Shown: one piece after another, positions 1 to 5,218 of the stretch | Numbering within the stretch: position 1 is the stretch's first letter | Layout: every line of letters starts with the position of its first letter | Assembly: GCA_018065205.1 (NCBI GenBank) | Contig: JAGHTR010000093.1 | Coordinates: forward strand, 1 to 5,218 | DNA length: 5,218 nucleotides | DNA from: Candidatus Colicola caccequi | GTDB taxonomy: Bacteria > Bacteroidota > Bacteroidia > Bacteroidales > Paludibacteraceae | Direction of reading: 5' to 3' | The notes under the pieces: model-generated | What the model was told of the DNA's origin: nothing | The model's database searches: none | What the model saw: the letters and a program-made list of their open reading frames with translations, nothing else | Program-made: the position numbers and the translations under genes

Positions 1-290
1 GCAGTAAGGTGCGTGTAAATCATTTGATGATGTCCTATAGACCTGTCATGGACGAGATGGAAGCCCTCAGGTGCTTGCAGGCAGGCTCGTTTGGTGTGGA
101 AATGTTGGGTGATGTGACTAATTGGTCGTGCGTCTATAACACCAAACAACGCACTATCCTCTTCTGCATGCGCAACGATATGTCCAAAATCTATAAATTG
201 GATTTAAAGAAGGAATTAATGGAACCAAGCGACTATGGGACACCGGGACTTCCCACTTATCCTCAGCGCAGGGATACCATACCATATTGA
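1..290 (+). CDS. C-terminal part of a probable Ntn-fold amide hydrolase (choloylglycine/linear amide hydrolase or C45-type), 5' end outside window
   Basis: The frame is open from base 3 to the TGA at 288-290, giving about 95 residues. A GTG at 9 is available but is probably internal, because the frame continues to the window edge and the peptide starts mid-domain. The segment around residues 35-65 (NWSCVYNTKQRTILFCMRND, then SKIYKLDL) resembles the last beta-strands of the choloylglycine hydrolase / linear amide C-N hydrolase family and the related C45 acyltransferases. In these families a T/N-x-(W/Y)-S-x-V-Y strand is followed by a hydrophobic strand and a final K-x-D-L strand. The catalytic N-terminal Cys would lie upstream and cannot be checked. 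The ~30-residue tail after the last strand is Pro-rich and polar. The next gene starts 15 bases downstream, which suggests co-transcription. The family call rests on pattern resemblance only; bile-salt, penicillin and other amide substrates cannot be told apart. Confidence 0.55.
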   Translation, partial: SKVRVNHLMMSYRPVMDEMEALRCLQAGSFGVEMLGDVTNWSCVYNTKQRTILFCMRNDMSKIYKLDLKKELMEPSDYGTPGLPTYPQRRDTIPY

Positions 291-305
291 TTGAATAGAA
301 TTATT

Positions 306-2126
306 ATGAAAAAACTCTTTTTGGCACTGATCGCTATCGCTGCTGTAGCCGCCATCGCATTAACGGGATGTAAAGACAGGATTGAAGAACCCCAACCTCG
401 ACCTATTCCTGCTAAAGATATGGTCGTGTATGGCGATATCTATACGGCAGAGGTGGATAATGACGGCAATTATGTGATGGCTGAGGCCTTAGTAGTGAAG
501 GGTGGTAAGTTTGTGTATGTAGGTACTGTAGATAGTGCCAAAACATACATTACAGATGGTATAGAGGTAATTGACCGTCGCAGCGAAAAAGGTCTCATTA
601 TCCCCGGTATAACGGATGGACATGCCCATTACTTGCTCAAATATATCAACCAGCAAATGAAGGAAAATGCTCTCCAATTTGAGGAGGATCAGAATTATGA
701 ACTGGTGCTTAAAAAAGTGCGTGATTTCGTGAATACGGCTAAGAATAACGGCAGACATCTTGACTATGTTTATGGGGAAGGATACAATCCTCTTATGCTG
801 AGGGATAGTATGGGTAAGGACCTGCGTCATCGCAAGGACTTAGATGCCATCACGACCGAGATTCCTATTTTCTTAACGGGATATGACCACCATAGCACCC
901 TTGTTAATACCCGTGCCATGATTAATGCCGGTATTGTGGATGAAAAGGGTAATGTTCTTCGTGACAAGATTGCGGGTGGATTTATAAGTCTGGACGACCA
1001 AGGCAAAATGACCGGCGTCTTTTCTGAACGTGCCATGTCCTTGCTGCAAGGTCCCGGTTTGAAGAATAAGATGCACCCTACCTCTGCACAAGTAATACAA
1101 GGTATTGATAGTATGCAGAAATCCTTATTGGCGTTAGGTATCACTAATATCATCGAGGGTTGGGCCAATAACTACGGTGTTGATGACGAGTCTATGTTCC
1201 AAACACTCAAATCGATGGATAGTAGGAATGTATTATATATGAATGTGTCGCTGACATACGAGATTGAACCGTGGTTCAACAACAACGAGCCTGCCTGCTA
1301 TGTGAACAATGCAGCATCGGTTCAAAAAAGATACCAGTCCAAGCATGTGCACCCCGACTACCTCAAACTCTTTATGGACGGATGCGTAGAGATGGGTACA
1401 GGTTTTGTGCTGACCCCATACAATCAGAATACAAAGGATAGTATTTTCTCCGGTCATGGTACTGCTTTATGGTCACAAGATGCGATGGATAATTTGGTGA
1501 TGAAGGCCAATGAGAAAGGTCTTACCGTGCATACTCATGCGATGGGCGACGGAGCTGTACGACGCACTATAGAGGCGTATAAAAAAGGTAACCCTGAACG
1601 ACGCAATGCCATCGTTCATCTGCGTAATGTGGATCCGGCGGATTATCAGGCAATTAAAGACTATAATATTGCCGTTTCGTCCAATATGAATTGGCATTGT
1701 CTTACCCAAGATGAAGAGAAGCACTTAAAGGATATTCTGCCTTATCCGTATTATGAGAAAGCTTATCCTATTCAGTCGTTCTTTAAGCATGGTATCTTAG
1801 TGAGCCAATGTACCGACACACCGGCAGATAATGGCATCCGTGACCCCTTCTATTGCATGATGGTGGCTATTACCGGAGCCTATGAACCAAGTTCATACAT
1901 CAGTGATAAAGACGAAATTATTGATCGCTACCAGTTCCTGCAAGCCGCCACTTATAATGGCGCTTGGCAATTGTATTTAGAGAAAGAACGAGGCAGTATT
2001 AAGAGTGGTAAATATGCGGACTTCGTTATCTTAGACCAAAATGTCTTGACTTGCGATGCACAAATGCTCCGCAATACCCAAGTGATTAAGACATTCTTTG
2101 AAGGCAAGGAAGTATATTCAAGATAG
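306..2126 (+). CDS. YtcJ-like metal-dependent amidohydrolase, lipoprotein
   Basis: The protein has 606 residues. The ATG at 306 is preferred over the in-frame TTG at 291 because it opens a clean lipoprotein signal peptide: MKK, a hydrophobic core to about residue 20, and lipobox LTGC with the lipidated Cys at 22. The mature enzyme is therefore membrane-anchored outside the cytoplasm. The N-terminal beta part (about 40-100) leads to PGITDGHAH, with metal ligands H106 and H108. Further family landmarks are GEGYNP (157-162), GYDHHSTLVNTRAM (192-205), YLKLFMDG with K354 as the probable carboxylated lysine, VHTHAMGDGAV with H411, IVHLRNV with H437, and TDTPA with D504. The C-terminal RGSIKSGKYADFVILD (562-577) is the usual closing strand. 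Length and motif order fit amidohydrolase_3 (YtcJ, N-substituted formamide deformylase relatives), which hydrolyse amide-type C-N bonds. In IVHLRNV, Val takes the place of the usual Glu before the His. The substrate is unknown. The 15-base gap to the upstream hydrolase suggests an operon. Confidence 0.9.
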   Translation: MKKLFLALIAIAAVAAIALTGCKDRIEEPQPRPIPAKDMVVYGDIYTAEVDNDGNYVMAEALVVKGGKFVYVGTVDSAKTYITDGIEVIDRRSEKGLIIPGITDGHAHYLLKYINQQMKENALQFEEDQNYELVLKKVRDFVNTAKNNGRHLDYVYGEGYNPLMLRDSMGKDLRHRKDLDAITTEIPIFLTGYDHHSTLVNTRAMINAGIVDEKGNVLRDKIAGGFISLDDQGKMTGVFSERAMSLLQGPGLKNKMHPTSAQVIQGIDSMQKSLLALGITNIIEGWANNYGVDDESMFQTLKSMDSRNVLYMNVSLTYEIEPWFNNNEPACYVNNAASVQKRYQSKHVHPDYLKLFMDGCVEMGTGFVLTPYNQNTKDSIFSGHGTALWSQDAMDNLVMKANEKGLTVHTHAMGDGAVRRTIEAYKKGNPERRNAIVHLRNVDPADYQAIKDYNIAVSSNMNWHCLTQDEEKHLKDILPYPYYEKAYPIQSFFKHGILVSQCTDTPADNGIRDPFYCMMVAITGAYEPSSYISDKDEIIDRYQFLQAATYNGAWQLYLEKERGSIKSGKYADFVILDQNVLTCDAQMLRNTQVIKTFFEGKEVYSR

Positions 2127-2136
2127 TAAGAAATAA

Positions 2137-2180
2137 GGACCGCTACGCTGATGGAAGATGGACCGCTGACGCTGATGGAA
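2137..2180. repeat. Two-copy ~21-base direct repeat
   Basis: The unit GGACCGCTACGCTGATGGAA (2137-2156) recurs as a 21-base version with one extra G (2160-2180), separated by three bases (GAT). The match is otherwise exact. It lies in the non-coding gap just after the amidohydrolase stop. No function can be read from it. It may belong to a dispersed intergenic repeat family. Confidence 0.75.
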
Positions 2181-2189
2181 TAGGGACAG

Positions 2190-2242
2190 TCCATACTCCA
2201 TACCCCATCAGAGAGCAAAGCGAACGATCCATACTCCATATT
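2190..2242. repeat. Heptamer (CCATAnn) repeat clusters with a 13-base direct repeat
   Basis: TCCATACTCCATA occurs identically at 2190-2202 and 2228-2240. Each copy resolves into 7-base units: CCATACT, CCATACC, CCATCAG at 2191-2211, and CCATACT, CCATATT at 2229-2242. The two clusters are separated by 17 bases, 2212-2228. With the 21-base repeat upstream, these fill most of the 140-base gap between genes. CTGATGG (2172-2178) and CCATCAG (2205-2211) are also complementary and could pair as a 7-bp stem across a 26-base loop. No U-tract follows, so this is not called a terminator. Confidence 0.7.
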
Positions 2243-2266
2243 CCAAAATTTAATCTATTAAAGTTT

Positions 2267-3136
2267 ATGAAAAAATCTATTTTATTCCTCGCCCTGACGC
2301 TGAGCGCAGGACTGTGGGCAAACCAAATTACTTACACAGCACCGGCAGCATTACCCATTGGGGGTGATGCATTTACTCCGAGTGTTAGTAATCACACCTT
2401 TGTAAACGGTGTGGGTTATATCAACTTTCCCGATGGTGATGTCACAGAGATTAATAATAATGCTTTTAAAACTTGCACCGCAATGACCTCTATTACTCTT
2501 CCCAACACCATCACAAGGATTGGAGAGTTTACCTTCGCAAGTTGTGATGGTTTGACTTCTTTTACCATCCCGGCTTCCGTTACAACCATTGGAGATTGTG
2601 CTTTTGCCGCTTGTAAATTTTTGACCTCTATTACATTTGAGGGAACAGCTTGCCAATATGCGATTGGGGAAAGTGCATTCCAATATGTTGGTGATGGTAA
2701 TGAAACAACTACAAGTTTGACCTTGCCCGAAGATTGGAACTATGCGAATGCACCTGCTAATAGTAGCACAACTTGGTATGGTGGCTATTTCAACTCCAAC
2801 CTCTATTCAGAAGATGAAACCACGGACAAACAAGCCGCTATTGATGCCCTCACCGCCATTTTAAGTGATTACTCCACAAGCGCCTACTTACAGTCTTTGC
2901 TTGCAGAGGAAGTCGCAAAAATCAATAGTGCCGTTAATAGGACTCAGGTGAACGAACGAAAGCAAGCTGCCATGGATAAACTTACGTTTGTGGTAAATAA
3001 TTATGCAGCCGGTAAAGCCGAACTGTTAGGCGCGATGGGCGAGGAATGCACCAACTGCACGGCGGTAGAGGTAACCGACGGTACCACTACCGTCACCCTC
3101 TATAACCCCACCAATGTAGGGTATATTAAAAGGTAA
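2267..3136 (+). CDS. Secreted BspA-like leucine-rich-repeat protein with helical stalk and CxxC C-terminal module
   Basis: The protein has 289 residues. The ATG at 2267 opens a signal peptide (MKKSILFLAL...SAGLWA, probable cleavage after A18), so the product is exported. Residues about 51-155 hold LRR_5 (BspA/Treponema-type) repeats of about 23 residues: a degenerate one at 51-75, two good ones at 76-98 (ITLPNTITRIGEFTFASCDG) and 99-121 (FTIPASVTTIGDCAFAACKF), and a longer variant at 122-150. A Trp/Tyr/Asn-rich linker follows, then a helical segment at about 187-250. The end, about 255-289, has GEECTNC followed by two predicted strands (TAVEVTDGTTTVTLYN, then VGYIKR). This type of ending recurs in secreted Bacteroidales proteins as far as I recall. 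It does not look like a typical type IX sorting domain. BspA-type repeats are known in adhesins and many uncharacterised surface proteins, so the role here is inferred only as surface or envelope binding. No clear -7 promoter is seen; the leader before the ATG is A/T-rich. Confidence 0.85.
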   Translation: MKKSILFLALTLSAGLWANQITYTAPAALPIGGDAFTPSVSNHTFVNGVGYINFPDGDVTEINNNAFKTCTAMTSITLPNTITRIGEFTFASCDGLTSFTIPASVTTIGDCAFAACKFLTSITFEGTACQYAIGESAFQYVGDGNETTTSLTLPEDWNYANAPANSSTTWYGGYFNSNLYSEDETTDKQAAIDALTAILSDYSTSAYLQSLLAEEVAKINSAVNRTQVNERKQAAMDKLTFVVNNYAAGKAELLGAMGEECTNCTAVEVTDGTTTVTLYNPTNVGYIKR

Positions 3137-3153
3137 AAGCCCCCTAAAAGTAA

Positions 3154-3161
3154 TATCTTTG
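3154..3161 (+). promoter_or_regulatory. Bacteroidota-type -7 promoter element (TATCTTTG)
   Basis: TATCTTTG matches the Bacteroidota primary-sigma -7 consensus TAnnTTTG exactly. It sits 19 bases before the nuclease ATG, predicting transcription start near 3168 and a short leader of about a dozen bases. No TTG is visible at the expected -33 spacing, so the upstream element is weak. It suggests the nuclease gene can be transcribed independently of the LRR gene, which ends at 3136. Confidence 0.55.
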
Positions 3162-3180
3162 CAAGTGATTTTTTATAGTT

Positions 3181-4266
3181 ATGGCAGAAATCGTAAAAAT
3201 AGATGCTGATTATCGTGCTTGGATGGAACAAATAGTAGAACGCTATCGTTCAAGTCAAATAAAAGCCGCAGTCAAGGTAAATCGTGAAATGCTGCGCTTT
3301 TATTGGTCGTTGGGTGAAGATATTGTTCGAATGAAATTGGAAAGCATATATGGCGACGGCATTTTGGAGCGTATCAGTTCGGATTTGAAGCAGCAATTTC
3401 CTTCTGTCAAGGGATTTTCTGTCACAAATCTAAACTATATGAAGCGTTTTTATCTCATGTATAATCGGGCGGTTGAAAATCACCCACAACTTGTGGGCAA
3501 TTCTTCAGAACCAAATCACCCACAACCTGTGGGTATATCTTTAGAGCAGATTTTTAGCGTACCTTGGGGACATCATCGCTATATCATTGACCATTTCTAT
3601 AATGCAAGTCCTGACATTCCCTTATTTTATGTGCGGCAAACAATAGAACATGGTTTGTCTCGTGATACTTTGCTGAATTTGATAGATGCGAACCTGCATT
3701 TACGCGAAGGGAAAGCAATCACTAACTTTGAAAAGCAGTTACCATCTGTGCAGAGCGATTTGGCTAAACAAATCACGCGCGACCCATATCAGTTTGATTT
3801 CTTGACGCTTCAAGAACCTTATGAGGAAAAGGAATTGAAAGACCAATTAGTCCAAAATGTTGAAAAATTCTTGTTGGAAATGGGTACGGGGTTTGCTTAT
3901 ATGGGTAGAGAATACAGATTGGTGGTTGGAAAGACGGAACAATTTTTAGATATGCTTTTTTATAACACCAAGATGCATTCTTATGTGGTTGTAGAGGTAA
4001 AAGCTCGTAAATTTGAACCCGGTGATTTGGGACAGTTAGGGACTTATGTGGTTGCGGTTGATGAAATATTACGAAGTGAACAAGACAATCAAACAATCGG
4101 TCTGCTGATTTGTAAAACGAAAGATGAGGTGCTGGCTCAATATGCACTGAAAGCGTCTAATCAACCCATAGGAGTGTCTGAATACACAATAAATCAAATT
4201 TTACCCGAACCATTAAAAGATGCATTACCATCCATAAAAGATTTACAAGAACATTTGGAAAAATAA
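3181..4266 (+). CDS. YhcG-like (DUF1016) PD-(D/E)XK nuclease domain protein
   Basis: The protein has 361 residues, close to the usual length of this family. The ATG at 3181 begins MAEIVKIDADYRAW with no signal peptide, so the product is cytoplasmic. Residues about 10-160 form the helical DUF1016 N-terminal domain, with landmarks REMLRFYWSLGEDI (35-48), FSVTNLNYMKRFY (79-91) and VPWGHHRYIID (127-137). The C-terminal PD-(D/E)XK nuclease fold covers about 200-345. FLDMLFYN contributes D257 and VVVEVKARKFEPGDLGQLGTY contributes E272 and K274, so the catalytic D...ExK set is intact. IGLLICKTKDEVLAQYAL (306-323) is the usual following strand-helix. Family members occur singly or near restriction-modification and other defence genes; no such partner is in this window. 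The linker at about 100-118 contains two near-identical NHPQxVG units. The gene likely has its own promoter, and 36 bases separate it from the next gene. Target and physiological role are unknown. Confidence 0.9.
   Translation: MAEIVKIDADYRAWMEQIVERYRSSQIKAAVKVNREMLRFYWSLGEDIVRMKLESIYGDGILERISSDLKQQFPSVKGFSVTNLNYMKRFYLMYNRAVENHPQLVGNSSEPNHPQPVGISLEQIFSVPWGHHRYIIDHFYNASPDIPLFYVRQTIEHGLSRDTLLNLIDANLHLREGKAITNFEKQLPSVQSDLAKQITRDPYQFDFLTLQEPYEEKELKDQLVQNVEKFLLEMGTGFAYMGREYRLVVGKTEQFLDMLFYNTKMHSYVVVEVKARKFEPGDLGQLGTYVVAVDEILRSEQDNQTIGLLICKTKDEVLAQYALKASNQPIGVSEYTINQILPEPLKDALPSIKDLQEHLEK
3478..3533 (+). repeat. Two-copy 20-base repeat with internal palindromes in the nuclease linker
   Basis: AATCACCCACAACTTGTGGG (3478-3497) and AATCACCCACAACCTGTGGG (3514-3533) differ at one base and lie in frame with a 36-base period, encoding NHPQLVG and NHPQPVG. 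The first contains CCCACAA-C-TTGTGGG (3483-3497), perfect 7-base arms around one base. The second contains CCCACA-ACC-TGTGGG (3519-3533), with 6-base arms. The spacer carries TTCT-TC-AGAA (3501-3510). The repeat falls between the N-terminal domain core and the VPWGHH motif. Confidence 0.85.
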
Positions 4267-4272
4267 TCAATA

Positions 4273-4286
4273 GCCACGCAAGTGGC
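4273..4286 (+). other. Small hairpin with GCAA tetraloop between nuclease and next gene
   Basis: GCCAC-GCAA-GTGGC forms a 5-bp stem closed by a GNRA-type tetraloop. It begins 7 bases after the nuclease stop and ends 16 bases before the ATG at 4303. No U-run follows on the + strand, so it is not a standard intrinsic terminator. It could be an mRNA-end or leader structure, or chance. Confidence 0.4.
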
Positions 4287-4302
4287 GGTTAAATCCATCA
4301 TT

Positions 4303-5218
4303 ATGAGAAAAATTTTATTTTTATCATTGGCGTGCTTGATGGCACTATGCGCGATGGCACAGATTGATGCTATCAGAGTTACCCAAGGCGAAACGACTGA
4401 CTGGTATCCGTTTGGCAAAAGTAGTCGGATAGATGTTACTATCTATGAGCAAGGCAACCCCGTGATAGGAGGAAAGATCTACGACCTTTCCAAGGGCAAT
4501 GTAGAAACCGCTTTCGGCACCGACCCACTTCCTCCAATCAAAAAAGCCGCTAAAAATGAACTCGAAGATAAGAAAAAGGAAGCTAATAACAGAATGAACA
4601 AAAAAGCAGAGGGGTATGAACAGATCGAAGAAGTGAAACAGGCCAAAGAGCAGGGTAACGCAAAGGTAATGTCAGCCGCAGATGCAGCTAAAATCAATAT
4701 TGATCATGCGACCAATGAGAGTACTATCCACAAGGAAAAACAGAACGGCCTTAACGCAATGGAAGAGGAAACTCAAAAAACTTTGGCAGGCATCCAAGCC
4801 GCAATCGCCGGTTATAAGGAAAGAATGAAGAACAATATTAATGATAATGCCTTGACTGCCAAGAATACGATAAACGCACTTGGCGTTTACTATACGGTCA
4901 AAGATCAGGCAATAAACGAGATTGATAAAGCCGTTGCTGCGGCTGAAACAAGTATCGATAATGCTACATCAGAAGATGATGTTAAGAAGGCTATAAATGA
5001 TGCACAAAACCAAATTAATCAACAATTGGCATACGTTCAGGATTATTATAATAAACTGCAAGCCGCTAAACAAGCCGCTAATGATGATGTTGATAAAGCA
5101 GCCGCTGATGCTGAAGCCGCAATCAACCAAGCAGCAGAGGGTTATGGGAATATAGAAACGGTACAACACGATGTAGTCACATTCCAAACACAATTAAGGA
5201 GTGTAAAAGATAAAGCTC
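4303..5218 (+). CDS. Secreted Ala-rich helical repeat protein, 3' end outside window
   Basis: The frame is open from the ATG at 4303 to the window end (305 full codons, no stop). MRKILFLSLACLMALCAMA is a signal peptide with probable cleavage after A19, so the product is exported. Residues 20-75 look like a small beta-domain (AIRVTQGETTDWYPFGK, then RIDVTIYEQGNPVIGGKIYD). From about 80 onward the protein is almost wholly helical and rich in Ala, Lys, Glu, Asn and Gln, with short repeats. AEGYxxIExV occurs at 102-111 and 278-287. The IDxAxxxxxVxxAIxxAxxxI pattern near 218-238 resembles stalk repeats such as DUF1542/FIVAR in bacterial surface proteins, though I would not assign either family. 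An elongated stalk or coiled coil is the natural reading, with function unknown. It lies 36 bases after the nuclease gene, so read-through is possible. No -7 promoter is visible in the gap. Confidence 0.8.
   Translation, partial: MRKILFLSLACLMALCAMAQIDAIRVTQGETTDWYPFGKSSRIDVTIYEQGNPVIGGKIYDLSKGNVETAFGTDPLPPIKKAAKNELEDKKKEANNRMNKKAEGYEQIEEVKQAKEQGNAKVMSAADAAKINIDHATNESTIHKEKQNGLNAMEEETQKTLAGIQAAIAGYKERMKNNINDNALTAKNTINALGVYYTVKDQAINEIDKAVAAAETSIDNATSEDDVKKAINDAQNQINQQLAYVQDYYNKLQAAKQAANDDVDKAAADAEAAINQAAEGYGNIETVQHDVVTFQTQLRSVKDKA

Noticed and set aside
291..305. TTG at 291 as start of the amidohydrolase
   Set aside because: It would add five residues before a canonical MKK lipoprotein signal; the ATG at 306 is the better start.
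506..513. TAAGTTTG, a match to the -7 consensus (also TAAATTTG at 4008-4015)
   Set aside because: Both are inside coding sequence with no gene start downstream at a suitable distance; such short matches are expected by chance.
489..1168. Antisense open frames at 489-830 and 827-1168
   Set aside because: They lie wholly inside the well-supported amidohydrolase gene, have no recognisable domains and look like shadows of its codon pattern.
2172..2211. CTGATGG...CCATCAG as a terminator for the hydrolase operon
   Set aside because: The stem is only 7 bp with a 26-base loop and no following U-tract; the complementarity may be a by-product of the repeats.
1952..2239. Antisense open frame covering the intergenic repeats
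   Set aside because: Most of it mirrors the amidohydrolase 3' end and the rest is translated repeat; there is no family resemblance.
3481..3525. HPQ motifs in the nuclease linker as a biotin-pocket/streptavidin-like ligand signal
   Set aside because: HPQ is known only as a selected peptide mimic; here it is simply encoded by the palindromic repeat.
3773..4147. Antisense open frame of 124 codons
   Set aside because: It is opposite the nuclease catalytic domain, which has intact motifs; the antisense product shows no recognisable features.

Overview
The window looks like a chromosomal stretch from a member of the Bacteroidota, most likely of the order Bacteroidales. The evidence is indirect. 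Gene starts lack Shine-Dalgarno sequences and sit behind A/T-rich leaders. There is a TAnnTTTG-type -7 promoter element at 3154-3161. Signal peptides are short Lys/Arg-Phe/Leu types, one of them a lipoprotein peptide. One gene encodes a BspA-type leucine-rich-repeat protein whose C-terminal end is of a style common in that group. All recognisable genes are on the + strand. No rRNA, tRNA, transposase, integrase or CRISPR array is visible.

Region 1 (1-2126) is a probable operon of two hydrolases. It opens with the last ~95 codons of a probable Ntn-fold amide hydrolase (choloylglycine hydrolase / linear amide C-N hydrolase or the related C45 acyltransferase group). After 15 bases comes a complete 606-residue lipoprotein of the YtcJ-like amidohydrolase family with its metal ligands intact. 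Both families cut C-N amide-type bonds, so a shared pathway acting on an amide is possible, but the substrate is not visible.

Region 2 (2127-2266) is a 140-base gap filled with short degenerate repeats: two copies of a ~21-base unit, then two clusters of a 7-base CCATAnn unit.

Region 3 (2267-3136) encodes a 289-residue secreted protein with about four LRR_5 (BspA-like) repeats, a helical stalk and a short conserved-looking C-terminal module with a CxxC pair.

Region 4 (3181-4266) encodes a YhcG-like (DUF1016) PD-(D/E)XK nuclease of 361 residues that appears to have its own promoter. Its inter-domain linker contains two near-identical 20-base units, each holding a short palindrome.

Region 5 (4303-5218, running off the end) encodes a secreted, Ala-rich, mostly helical protein with repeats resembling those of bacterial surface stalk proteins. 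A helical segment of the LRR protein follows the same residue pattern, so the two secreted proteins may be envelope or surface factors, with the nuclease lying between them as a likely independent unit.

No clearly new multi-gene system is evident. The most unusual items are the palindromic linker repeats in the nuclease gene, the compound intergenic repeat, and the two-hydrolase operon.
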